Assembly (NCBI RefSeq): GCF_017539065.1
Contig: NZ_JAFYHP010000014.1
Location: 1 to 64,000 of the forward strand
Length of the DNA: 64,000 nt
Source: Methanobrevibacter sp.
GTDB lineage: Archaea; Methanobacteriota; Methanobacteria; Methanobacteriales; Methanobacteriaceae
Direction: 5' to 3'
The notes beneath the pieces are model-generated. The model was not told the DNA's origin and ran no database searches. It saw only the letters and a program-made list of their open reading frames with translations. A program made the position numbers and the translations under genes. Of the stretch, positions 50,655 to 58,206 are shown one piece after another (positions within the stretch are counted from its first letter, which is position 1; each line of letters opens with the position of its first letter).

Positions 50655-51442
50655 AATTCGTTCATAAATTTCTCTTCAAAATCGATGAAAACATTCAAAA
50701 GCCAATAATCCAAACGATGAATGGATTTATATGAAATATTTTTAGGAACATCCCAATAAGCTGAAGCAATACTTCCTGCAATGGCAGCTTGCGTATCGGC
50801 ATCACCACCAAGTGAAACGGCATTTCTAACAGCATCCTCAAAGTCATTGGCATCTAAAAAACAGATTATAGACTCCGGAACACTGCCTTTGCAAGAAACA
50901 TCAAAAGAATAGGTCGGCCTTATCTCGTCAACGCTGCGGCTTAAATCATAACCGTACCTAAGTTCAATGTGGTCTCTAATCTCATCCTTATTGGCTCCTA
51001 TTCTGGCCAGATATATGGCATCTGCAGTAGATAAAGCGCCCTTAATTCCTTCGGGATGGTCATGGGAAACAATTGCTGACATTCTGGCAAGTCTTTGAAC
51101 CTCTTCTAATGAATCTCCAACCCATGCAACGGGAGAGACCCTCATGGCTGATCCGTTTGCCCAACTGTCATAAGGTTTAGGTGAATCCTGCCTTAACCAA
51201 GAAGTGAAGCTTGCACCATAGGCTACAGGATATGCATTTCCCAAATCCTGCAGATTGTTAATTAAAACACGAGTTGAATCCTTATCTTCACATAACCACT
51301 TTGCAATAGCCAATGTTAACACTGTATCGTCAGTAAATTCAGATCTTTTTGAAAACAAGGAAAAATCTTTAGTTTTAATTGGATTAAACTCATAAGGAGA
51401 ACCTATGATATCCCCTGCAATCGCGCCAATAATTCCTTTCAT
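50651..51442 (-). CDS. ADP-ribosylglycohydrolase (DraG/ARH) family protein
   Basis: A 263-residue helical dinuclear-metal hydrolase. GAIAGDIIGSPYEF, EFTDDTVLTLAIA (metal-binding T-D-D) and GGDADTQAAIAGSIASAYW (D-x-D-T) are the signature blocks. Members remove ADP-ribose from arginine or nucleic acids or cleave ADP-ribosyl compounds. In nitrogen-fixing microbes DraG reactivates nitrogenase reductase, but no nif gene is nearby. It is a single gene convergent with the TrmB-like gene with overlapping stop codons. Confidence 0.9.
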   Translation of the reverse strand: MKGIIGAIAGDIIGSPYEFNPIKTKDFSLFSKRSEFTDDTVLTLAIAKWLCEDKDSTRVLINNLQDLGNAYPVAYGASFTSWLRQDSPKPYDSWANGSAMRVSPVAWVGDSLEEVQRLARMSAIVSHDHPEGIKGALSTADAIYLARIGANKDEIRDHIELRYGYDLSRSVDEIRPTYSFDVSCKGSVPESIICFLDANDFEDAVRNAVSLGGDADTQAAIAGSIASAYWDVPKNISYKSIHRLDYWLLNVFIDFEEKFMNEF

Positions 51443-51660
51443 GATAACCTATTGAGTTTTTCCATTAATATAATTAGTTATTTCTAACCGGGTAAAAATT
51501 ATCTATGTTTCCAAATAGATAATTTAAAAAAAGATTTTTGAATTATATTTTTTTAAAAAAGGAATTTTTAATACTCTAAGAGAGATTATTATTAATTTTA
51601 ATTTTAGAAAAACTAAAAGCTTATTTACTATTAAGTTTATATCATTTCATAGTGATTAAA

Positions 51661-52482
51661 ATGAGTTGCTGGAAATATTGGCCAAAAATAGAAGAAATTG
51701 CTAATAAGTTAGAAAATTATGGTGTCGACTCTTTAGATGACATATCTTCCTTAAATGATGTTGATTTAGATGAAGTTACCGCATTATTGGATGAAATTGA
51801 AGTTATTGCACATGACGAAACAATAGACTTTGATTCAGCAAAACACATCCTAGATGATGAAAAGATGAATAAGGCTCTAAAACTAATCAGAAAATTCTAT
51901 TTGTATATCGGTGCCAGACTGGAAACAAACAATGCACTGGAAATAATTGAGTCAGATGACCCTCATGCAACACTAGACAAGTTTCATTTCTATGAAAGAT
52001 ATCAGGGTTTGCTCACCAATGAATCCAAATTGGCACATTGGCATGAAGACAAAACCTTTGTCTTTGTTGGAAGCGGTCCTTTGCCATTGACTTTGATATT
52101 GTTCAGACAGAAATTCGGCTGCAAATGTATCGGTATCGAAATCCAGGAAGATGTTGCGGAATTGTCCAGGAAAGTCATAAAAAAATTGGGCCTTGATGAC
52201 GGCATAGAAATAATAGTCGGAGACGAAACAACCCTCAAAGACATTGATTATGACATACTAATGGTGGCAGCATTTGCCGAACCTAAAGAAAGAGTATTTT
52301 CGAATGTTTGGGAAATCGTTGATGAAAAAACACCTGTTCTTGTTAGAACATACAGTGGTATGAGAGCCATCCTTTATGCTCCATTAACCGATACCATCCT
52401 CAGAGGATTCCATAAAGAGGTAATGTTGCTTCCAATAGGAAACTCTAACAATACAAGTGTATTGCTAAGAAAAGTGGTTTAA
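51661..52482 (+). CDS. Nicotianamine synthase family protein
   Basis: A 273-residue protein of the archaeal nicotianamine-synthase-like family (MtNAS of Methanothermobacter, which makes thermonicotianamine from SAM and glutamate). An N-terminal helical domain (residues 1-115) precedes the Rossmann domain with FVFVGSGPLPLTLILF, KCIGIEIQEDVAELSRKV and VAAFAEPKERVF; LVRTYSGMRAILYAPL is typical. The start is ATG 51661; GTG 51652 belongs to the GTGATT ribosome-binding site. The product probably chelates nickel, iron or zinc. Confidence 0.88.
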   Translation: MSCWKYWPKIEEIANKLENYGVDSLDDISSLNDVDLDEVTALLDEIEVIAHDETIDFDSAKHILDDEKMNKALKLIRKFYLYIGARLETNNALEIIESDDPHATLDKFHFYERYQGLLTNESKLAHWHEDKTFVFVGSGPLPLTLILFRQKFGCKCIGIEIQEDVAELSRKVIKKLGLDDGIEIIVGDETTLKDIDYDILMVAAFAEPKERVFSNVWEIVDEKTPVLVRTYSGMRAILYAPLTDTILRGFHKEVMLLPIGNSNNTSVLLRKVV

Positions 52483-52509
52483 AAACTTCTTTTCTTTTAA
52501 ACTTTTTTT
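52477..52509 (+). terminator. Terminator hairpin over the NAS-family gene stop codon
   Basis: GTTTAAAA (52477-52484) pairs with TTTTAAAC (52495-52502); the TAA stop is 52480-52482. Seven T follow. Confidence 0.6.
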
Positions 52510-52519
52510 AAAAAAAAAT

Positions 52520-52541
52520 AGTAAACCTATTGAGGTTTACT
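52520..52541 (-). terminator. 9-bp terminator hairpin over the mtd stop codon
   Basis: AGTAAACCT (52520-52528) pairs with AGGTTTACT (52533-52541) with a 4-nt loop. The minus-strand TAG is 52527-52529, and TATTTTTTTTT follows on the minus strand. Confidence 0.75.
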
Positions 52542-53357
52542 GATAAGATCTGTTTTACAACCTGGATTTCCTTCTTTCATGTGAGGGGTTCTTAAAACAG
52601 TATCATTAGCTTTTTCGATTTCTCTTGCTTCCTGTGCTAATTTAGCAGCACATGCAGCAATTTCGTGAGCAGCAGCTACTAATGGGATGAAGTTTTCGAA
52701 ACCTTTTGTCATGAAACAACCTTTCATATCTAAGTTAGCAACGGATCCTGCCATTTCATAAGCAGCGATAGCTTTTGCTTTTGCGTATGGGTTAGCAAAT
52801 CCACCAGCTTCTGCAGCTTTTTCAGCAGTGACTATGAGTTTTGGTAATTCGATTGCTTCTCCAGCGTCAGCTTGAGCAATTACAGCATCAATGGTTTTTT
52901 GAACTAATCTTAATGCACCAGTTTCTGCAAGTACTTTTAAGATGTCTGAGTTGAAAATAGCCATTTCAGTTGGGTCTAACCATTCTCTTTTTGCACCAAT
53001 CATAGGATCAGACATCACGATAATGTAACCGAGACCTTGTTCGTCCATTTCATCTTTCTTACCTTTACCAGGTGCGTCACCAATGATAATAGCAGGGATA
53101 TCTTTAGCAGATAACATTTCTCTTGCTTTAGCTGGTCCAGGAGCTCCTGGGTTTGGGCTAATGAAAATTGCGAAATCAGGTTCGAAAGCGTCAATTTTAG
53201 GAACAACGTCTTCTACTTGTTCTGGGTTCATTTTTGCACCAGATCCAAATGTTCTTACATCGATATTTGGTCTGTCTGCTCTTTCGTCTAACAATAGGTC
53301 AATAACTGGTGAAGTACCAATATTACCACTTTTAATAATAGCAATTTTAACTACCAT
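52527..53357 (-). CDS. mtd: F420-dependent methylenetetrahydromethanopterin dehydrogenase
   Basis: A 276-residue Mtd, the enzyme that reduces methenyl-H4MPT to methylene-H4MPT with reduced F420 in methanogenesis from CO2. The opening VVKIAIIKSGNIGTSPVIDLLLDERADRP (shortened: IKSGNIGTSPVIDLL), the PNPGAPGPAKAREML stretch, SDPMIGAKREWLDPTEMA and the C-terminal RTPHMKEGNPG are characteristic. The start is 53357; the GTG at 53366 is part of the GTGAT ribosome-binding site. Its leader contains a strong inverted repeat followed by a T run. Confidence 0.97.
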   Translation of the reverse strand: MVVKIAIIKSGNIGTSPVIDLLLDERADRPNIDVRTFGSGAKMNPEQVEDVVPKIDAFEPDFAIFISPNPGAPGPAKAREMLSAKDIPAIIIGDAPGKGKKDEMDEQGLGYIIVMSDPMIGAKREWLDPTEMAIFNSDILKVLAETGALRLVQKTIDAVIAQADAGEAIELPKLIVTAEKAAEAGGFANPYAKAKAIAAYEMAGSVANLDMKGCFMTKGFENFIPLVAAAHEIAACAAKLAQEAREIEKANDTVLRTPHMKEGNPGCKTDLISKPQ

Positions 53358-53396
53358 AATTATCACATCAAATTTTTCTAAAATTTTTTAAAAAAA

Positions 53397-53440
53397 AATA
53401 GCTATTAAAGACTAGAGGAGAGATTGCTTTAATAGCTATT
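53397..53440 (-). promoter_or_regulatory. 14-bp perfect inverted repeat in the mtd leader
   Basis: AATAGCTATTAAAG (53397-53410) and CTTTAATAGCTATT (53427-53440) are perfect partners with a 16-nt spacer. Each arm contains the self-complementary AATAGCTATT. On the minus strand the repeat is followed by nine T and lies about 40 bp before the mtd ATG. A TATA-like element near 53460-53474 would start transcription at its upstream edge. It is either a leader terminator (attenuator) or a pair of operators with centres 34 bp apart. Confidence 0.6.
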
Positions 53441-53462
53441 GTAGACAGTGAAAGAAACCTAT

Positions 53463-53687
53463 ATGAGTATACAAATTTCTTTTTTTATTAATTATCATTA
53501 CATTGATGGAGAAAATAAAAGCAATATTGACTGGTTATGCCAGCAGCCAGCATCACTTTTGGCTAATGATGAAATATATCAACATAAGATAATCAACATG
53601 AAAAACAGCCAAAATATTCTCTATTTTAACTATTTTTCTAACATTAGTGATGTCTCACTAATCTTAGAAAGACAGCTAAAGAGTTAA
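53463..53687 (+). CDS. Doubtful small open reading frame, 74 residues
   Basis: MSIQISFFINYHYIDG... has a plausible amino-acid mix (a few aromatic, Asn and Ser residues, one Cys-Gln-Gln-Pro stretch) but no ribosome-binding site and no recognised family. The frame can be extended to a GTG at 53448. It lies between two AATAGCTATT-type repeats in the space between mtd and the MvhD-like gene, so it may be a chance frame within a regulatory region. Confidence 0.25.
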   Translation: MSIQISFFINYHYIDGENKSNIDWLCQQPASLLANDEIYQHKIINMKNSQNILYFNYFSNISDVSLILERQLKS

Positions 53688-53688
53688 A

Positions 53689-53715
53689 GTAAATAGCTAA
53701 TTAATAGCTATTTAC
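53689..53715. repeat. 11-bp inverted repeat containing AATAGCTATT
   Basis: GTAAATAGCTA (53689-53699) and TAGCTATTTAC (53705-53715) are perfect partners with a 5-nt spacer, 26 bp downstream of the MvhD-like stop. It may end the flp-like transcript or bind the same protein as the mtd leader repeat. Confidence 0.5.
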
Positions 53716-53740
53716 AGTGTGACTGGCTATTTTTTAAACT

Positions 53741-54145
53741 CTATTTTAATTCCAATGGACCCAATTTTGTGAGAGTTTTATGGAATTCCTCCATTGTTGT
53801 TTGGAATTTTTCTCCTTCTGATGCGGAGATCCATTCATGGCGGAACCTTTCCTTTTCAATCCCAAATTCCTCAAGAATGTCTTCTACAATTTTGGAACGT
53901 CTGGACCATTTGTAGTTACCTGCATCATAATGACAGTCCCCAATATGGCAACCTCCTACAAATACTCCATCAGCACCTTCATCAAAGGCTTTGAAAATCA
54001 TTGAAGGATTAATTCTTCCGGAACACATTACACGAATGATTCTAACATTTGGAGGATATTGCATACGTGCAGTTCCTGCAGTATCTGCACCTCCGTAACA
54101 ACACCAATTACATAATAAACCAACAATTTTTAAATCATCAGACAT
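53741..54145 (-). CDS. flpD: MvhD/FlpD-type iron-sulfur electron-transfer protein
   Basis: A 134-residue protein of the MvhD family (PF02662), which in methanogens links hydrogenase or formate dehydrogenase to heterodisulfide reductase. The conserved cysteines are in [22 protein letters not shown] and [14 protein letters not shown], ligands of a [2Fe-2S] cluster. Here it follows FdhB- and FdhA-like genes rather than MvhGA. This resembles the flp genes (fdh-like) that lie near mvh in Methanothermobacter, so the symbol is provisional. It is the last gene of a four-gene unit. Confidence 0.88.
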   Translation of the reverse strand: MSDDLKIVGLLCNWCCYGGADTAGTARMQYPPNVRIIRVMCSGRINPSMIFKAFDEGADGVFVGGCHIGDCHYDAGNYKWSRRSKIVEDILEEFGIEKERFRHEWISASEGEKFQTTMEEFHKTLTKLGPLELK

Positions 54146-54154
54146 TAAACCACC

Positions 54155-55291
54155 TCATAACTCCACTTTATCTGGACTGTATAACGGAGGTTTGCTATCA
54201 GTTGAAACTCCGGCTACATAACCAGTTCTATTACAATATTTTTTCTGCAATTTGTCAAAAATCAATGAAACAGGAATATCCATCGGACATACGTCATCAC
54301 ATTGGCCACAGTCACAACAACTGAAACTCATATGGGACAATCTAACCCCCTGAAAAGCAATAGGGCTTGGAGGTATATCTTTCTCATCAAAGTAAGATTT
54401 GTTAAGCTCACAATTTTCATAACACCAACAGATTGGGCAAATATCCCGGCAAGCATAACAACTTATGCATCTGCTCCAGTCATCGATTCCATTAACTGAA
54501 GGATAAGTTGCATCTTGATTTTTCTTAGCCATTTTTATCATGATGTTTTCAACTTTGGATCTTCCTTCAACTGCAGCATCACTCGGTGATTTAGTTTCTA
54601 GAATTCCAGCTTTTTTAGCACCGTCAATTAATTCCTGGCCTTTTTCATCATTAATTTCAATGAATGTCCATCCGTCTTCTGCTCCCCAGTTCCCACATGC
54701 AAGGTTTGCTTTTCTAGGGATTTTAACATCACATCTTTGACAGTTATTACGACGACCATAACCTTTTTCTTCCAAATCATGGATTTTGACAGCTTCTTCA
54801 CTTCCATCAGCAAGTTCAATTATGAATTGTCCTTTATCAATTTCTTCTGAAATAACATCATCAGGATTAGCTTCATAGAACAAATCAATCATTTTTCTAC
54901 CAGACACTGGAGAAACGGTACCTCCACAATTTAAACCAATTGTATAAAGATTATCCGGATTGATTTTGTGTCTTTTAATAAGCTCATCAATTGATCTTAT
55001 ATCACATGGCTTTACAGAAACTGCAATTTTTTTATCTATAAGGTATTTTTGAATTAGGTCCCCAACCATTGTTGGAGCACAGTGATAAGAACCTGCAGTT
55101 CCGATTAAATCTTCAGAATTAGTAATAAGTGTTGGCACACCATCATAAACATCATCACAAGGGCGTAAAGCCAAAACACCATCAACAAGGCCTTCGTCTA
55201 ATAAATATTTGAAAATACTAGTGACTGCTCCTCCACATTCACCAGCTTTATGAATCTCTTCATCTTTAGATTTAGCTAAAACATAACTCAT
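54155..55291 (-). CDS. flpB: F420-reducing FdhB/FrhB-like subunit
   Basis: A 378-residue protein starting at 55291 (MSYVLAKSKDEEIHKAGECGG). The N-terminal half is the F420/FAD domain of FrhB/FdhB (AGECGGAVTSIFKYLLDEG, VSVKPCDIRSIDEL, NNCQRCDVKIPRKANLACGNW, shortened: CQRCDVKIPR). The C-terminal 120 residues bind two [4Fe-4S] clusters (CISCYACRDICPICW, CCDCGQCDDVCP). It should exchange electrons between F420 and iron-sulfur partners. Its partner downstream is MvhD-like and upstream is a half-length FdhA-like protein. Confidence 0.9.
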   Translation of the reverse strand: MSYVLAKSKDEEIHKAGECGGAVTSIFKYLLDEGLVDGVLALRPCDDVYDGVPTLITNSEDLIGTAGSYHCAPTMVGDLIQKYLIDKKIAVSVKPCDIRSIDELIKRHKINPDNLYTIGLNCGGTVSPVSGRKMIDLFYEANPDDVISEEIDKGQFIIELADGSEEAVKIHDLEEKGYGRRNNCQRCDVKIPRKANLACGNWGAEDGWTFIEINDEKGQELIDGAKKAGILETKSPSDAAVEGRSKVENIMIKMAKKNQDATYPSVNGIDDWSRCISCYACRDICPICWCYENCELNKSYFDEKDIPPSPIAFQGVRLSHMSFSCCDCGQCDDVCPMDIPVSLIFDKLQKKYCNRTGYVAGVSTDSKPPLYSPDKVEL

Positions 55292-55305
55292 AAAAATCCC
55301 CCAAA

Positions 55306-56334
55306 TCAACCTTTAATTTTTTCAATAACTTCCTCAACACTTAACACATCAGATTCCATAACCGGAACAAATGTTTGAGTTTCGCCCATCGCATTTACGA
55401 CAGAACCTTCATACTCTAACCAAGATTTGATCGGAATAACAATATCTGAAATTTCAGTGGTGTTATTTTTAAATGCAGAAAAACTAATTACCTTAGATAT
55501 GGATTTGAAATCAAAATCAAAATCGTCCACTACATCATCATTAAAGATTAACAAAACTTTGGTATCATTCAATGCTTCAATGATTTCCTCTTTTGAATTG
55601 GAATCGGCAATACTTAAGATACCTTTTGTATTAGTTTTACTATATACCGGCAATATTTTAAATCCTAACTCTTCAATCTTATCCAAATCATCTTCACAAT
55701 CAACAGTGTTAAATACCACTACAGATGAATCATCTAAATTATCTTTATAAGTATCTAGGAATTCCTGAACAGAACCGGAAGTTGTTTCATCAGAAATGTT
55801 TGCAGTTACGGATTTTTCAGCTTTAATATTAGAAAATATTTTTGCTCCATTCTGTTTTGCATGAACAATTCTTCTTCCAATTAAAGGATTCTCATACAAA
55901 ACGTCACCAATAACTAAAACACAAGATGCATCTTCAACATCATCATAGGAAGCAACATCTTCAAAGTTCCTTAAATCATCAGCATAGAATACTAAATCAA
56001 GATTTTTCTCCTCACTAAAAGATTTAATTGCTTCAGCATCAGCTAAACTGTTGTTTCCAGATAAGAATACTGTAACCTTATCATTAGCATTAATTTCTTT
56101 GGAAACTTCCGCAAATGCCTTATCCAAATCAACATTTGCCTGAGAGATACTAGCTTCATTTATTTTATTTACAAAATTTCCAATAGAATTTCTTCCATTT
56201 GCACAATTTTTTCCTGCATTTACCGGATGTCTTTTGTATGGAAAAGTACCAACAACCGCATTATTCTCCAAAATCACATTAATACCACAACCAACACTAC
56301 ATGAAGGGCATAACGTGTGTTTAATTTCTAACAT
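55306..56334 (-). CDS. flpC: Half-length FdhA-like molybdopterin oxidoreductase homologue
   Basis: A 342-residue protein, about half of a formate dehydrogenase alpha subunit. The N-terminal [4Fe-4S] motif is present (CPSCSVGCG, then GKNCANG near residue 44). The next segments (VTVFLSGNNSLADAEAIKSF, CVLVIGDVLYENPLIGRRI, IVIPIKSWLEYEGSVVNAMGETQ, shortened) follow the Rossmann-like domain of the superfamily. The region with the catalytic Cys/Sec and His and the C-terminal cofactor-binding domain are absent. It is not truncated by a frameshift: no remainder is found upstream or downstream. It may serve as an electron-transfer or scaffold subunit rather than an enzyme. Confidence 0.8.
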   Translation of the reverse strand: MLEIKHTLCPSCSVGCGINVILENNAVVGTFPYKRHPVNAGKNCANGRNSIGNFVNKINEASISQANVDLDKAFAEVSKEINANDKVTVFLSGNNSLADAEAIKSFSEEKNLDLVFYADDLRNFEDVASYDDVEDASCVLVIGDVLYENPLIGRRIVHAKQNGAKIFSNIKAEKSVTANISDETTSGSVQEFLDTYKDNLDDSSVVVFNTVDCEDDLDKIEELGFKILPVYSKTNTKGILSIADSNSKEEIIEALNDTKVLLIFNDDVVDDFDFDFKSISKVISFSAFKNNTTEISDIVIPIKSWLEYEGSVVNAMGETQTFVPVMESDVLSVEEVIEKIKG

Positions 56335-56348
56335 AATACATCACCAAA

Positions 56349-56714
56349 TTAGTTAAAAAGAGTACTTGAAATATGTTCACTGCCAAAATCTGATAAATTA
56401 TCCGGATTTGATAAAATATGAGTTGATTCTCTAGTTAATGAGATCATATCCATCAAAATAGAACATGATTTATGGAAAATTAATTTGGAAACATCTTCTT
56501 GAATGAATTTTTCCAAAGCATATAATTCCACAACCCCCTCTATTTTAAAATCTACACAAAATTGATGTAAAGACTTTAAAATCATGTTAAATCTTACTTG
56601 ATTTTTATCAGTATCCCAATATTCAACTGACCAATCAATATCTAAATTTAAATTTGAATTTTTTGGATTAACATCCGGCCTTATCATCGCAATTTTTTGC
56701 ACGTATATTTTCAT
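56349..56714 (-). CDS. Unknown protein at the head of the flp-like unit, 121 residues
   Basis: The start at 56714 (MKIYVQKIAMIRPDV) has GGGGAGTAGG directly upstream. It is a soluble protein with beta strands in the first half (LDIDWSVEYWDTDKNQVRFNMIL, shortened: DWSVEYW) and a helical second half containing KFIQEDVSKLIFHKSCSILMDMISLTRES (shortened: FIQEDVSKLIF). The layout recalls SecB-like chaperone folds, but I could not confirm this. It starts the operon (14 bp before the FdhA-like gene), so it may be an assembly chaperone or a subunit of that complex. Confidence 0.6.
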   Translation of the reverse strand: MKIYVQKIAMIRPDVNPKNSNLNLDIDWSVEYWDTDKNQVRFNMILKSLHQFCVDFKIEGVVELYALEKFIQEDVSKLIFHKSCSILMDMISLTRESTHILSNPDNLSDFGSEHISSTLFN

Positions 56715-57213
56715 CCTACTCCCCAACAATTATTACATTTTTATTAAAATTATCCAATTAAGAATTTAATTAAATAATCTACAATATAGTAATGAGTAAT
56801 AACTATATAAATCTTTTTAAAGTATTACATTGAATTTTTGAGCTTTAAAAATAAAATAAATGATTCTAAGGGATTTAATTTTTTTATAAATATCATAAAC
56901 GAGTAATTGAAAAGAATTCTAAATCGTGCATTCCTTAATTAAAATTAGTAATAATTCTTAAAAAAAATAGCAAATTAGAAATCGGCAACTAAATTTCAAA
57001 TAAGACTATTTAAAGAAATTAAATTGAAAAAACAACAGAAATAGAAATTTTTATAAAAAATAAACAATGCCATGATGAAATATAGTTAAAAAAGTATTGA
57101 GTATAATAATTAAATTAAGTAATACTTTTTCTAAATTTATTACTACTTTAAAACATACAAATTTATAAAAAAGTATTATAAAAATATCTAAGATTAAAAA
57201 TAGAAAGACAAAT
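56715..57213. other. 499-bp A+T-rich region: flp-like promoter and no visible gene
   Basis: No coding frame, tRNA or repeat array is seen. A minus-strand TATA box TTTATATAG (plus 56784-56792) would start the flp-like message near 56762, giving a leader of about 48 nt. Farther right, AAAAAGTATT (57089-57098) and AATACTTTTT (57121-57130) form a 10-bp inverted repeat, with a third copy at 57167-57177. Confidence 0.5.
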
Positions 57214-57228
57214 CTATGAATGTCTTTC
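57203..57228 (-). terminator. Hairpin with the idsA stop codon in the loop
   Basis: GAAAGACA (57203-57210) pairs with TGTCTTTC (57221-57228). The minus-strand TAG (57214-57216) is in the 10-nt loop, and TATTTTTAATC follows on the minus strand. It ends the isoprenoid operon. Confidence 0.6.
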
Positions 57229-58194
57229 CAATACAAAATCTGCAATGTCAACAAGTATTTGTTTAGATGAAGAGTCCTCTAATATTTCGAGCACTTCTTT
57301 TGCTTTTTCCACATATTCTTGTGCCAAATTATGAGCATATTCAATAGCACCACAATTTGTTAAAATTTCAATTGCTTCATCTACCTCATCTTGAGAATTA
57401 TTTTCAGCTTTTAAGATTTCAAGTAATCTATCATCATCAACACTAGCCAAACCTTTAATTGCGATGACGGTCATTTTACCTTTTCCAATGTCAGAACCGA
57501 TTGGTTTACCTAATGTTTCCTCATCAGATGCTAAGTCAAGATAATCATCTTGGATTTGGAAGGCAAGTCCGATTAAACGTCCGTATTCATACATTGCACC
57601 AATCACTTCATCACTAGCTCCGCCCATGATGGCTCCAGCTTTTGTAGCAGCTGCAATCAATGCGCCAGTTTTTTTGAAAATCATTTCCATGTATTCATCT
57701 TCTGTAACATCAAATCTTTCTTCAAAGCCCATGTCTAATGCCTGACCTTCACAGATTTTAACACAAGCATCAGCAACGGTGGCTAAAGATTTGTTATTTT
57801 GCTCAGAACTTGTTCCCTCAGAACCTATGATAATTTCAAATGCTTTTGAAAACAATGTATCTCCAGCGAGAATTGCAACATCATCTCCCCAAACTTTATG
57901 AACTGATGGCATTCCTCTTCTCATATCATCCTGATCCATGATATCATCATGAATTAATGAAAATGTGTGGATCAACTCAATAGCCGCACCTGCTTTAAGA
58001 GCAGTTTCACGTTTTCCGCCAACAGCTTCGGCTGTAATTAATGTTAAAGCTGGCCTTAACATCTTTCCACCAGCACGAGTTAAATATATTGATGCCTCAG
58101 ATAAATTATCTGGAGTAATAGTGGCTAATTCTTCTTCGATTGTTTTTGTAATGTCCTGTGAATAATTTCCGAGAACTTCTTTAATATCACTCAT
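57214..58194 (-). CDS. idsA: Polyprenyl (geranylgeranyl/farnesyl) diphosphate synthase
   Basis: A 326-residue trans-prenyltransferase of the FPS/GGPS group. The first Asp-rich motif is [13 protein letters not shown] (DDxxD, about residues 84-91), the second is QIQDDYLDL, and [18 protein letters not shown] lies between. It makes the C15/C20 chain of archaeal lipids from IPP and DMAPP. Chain length depends on residues before the first motif and cannot be settled by eye. It is the last gene of the rps2-mevalonate operon, 12 bp after the RNase J gene. Confidence 0.93.
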   Translation of the reverse strand: MSDIKEVLGNYSQDITKTIEEELATITPDNLSEASIYLTRAGGKMLRPALTLITAEAVGGKRETALKAGAAIELIHTFSLIHDDIMDQDDMRRGMPSVHKVWGDDVAILAGDTLFSKAFEIIIGSEGTSSEQNNKSLATVADACVKICEGQALDMGFEERFDVTEDEYMEMIFKKTGALIAAATKAGAIMGGASDEVIGAMYEYGRLIGLAFQIQDDYLDLASDEETLGKPIGSDIGKGKMTVIAIKGLASVDDDRLLEILKAENNSQDEVDEAIEILTNCGAIEYAHNLAQEYVEKAKEVLEILEDSSSKQILVDIADFVLERHS

Positions 58195-58206
58195 AAATTT
58201 TCCTCC

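Noticed and set aside
39156-53712. AATAGCTATT as a defined genome-wide operator
   Set aside because: Only four exact copies were found by eye, one within a terminator-like hairpin, and such A+T palindromes are expected by chance in this composition; kept as a question in the mtd finding only.
53397-53715. The AATAGCTATT-bounded segment as a miniature transposable element
   Set aside because: The flanking repeats are both direct and inverted, with no clear target-site duplication, and the left one fits a leader hairpin of mtd better.
55306-56334. Half-length FdhA-like gene as a frameshifted or selenocysteine-interrupted fdhA
   Set aside because: The reading frame ends properly, the next gene overlaps its stop codon region closely, and no sequence of the missing catalytic or C-terminal domain is seen on either side; no in-frame TGA lies at the catalytic position because the whole region is absent.
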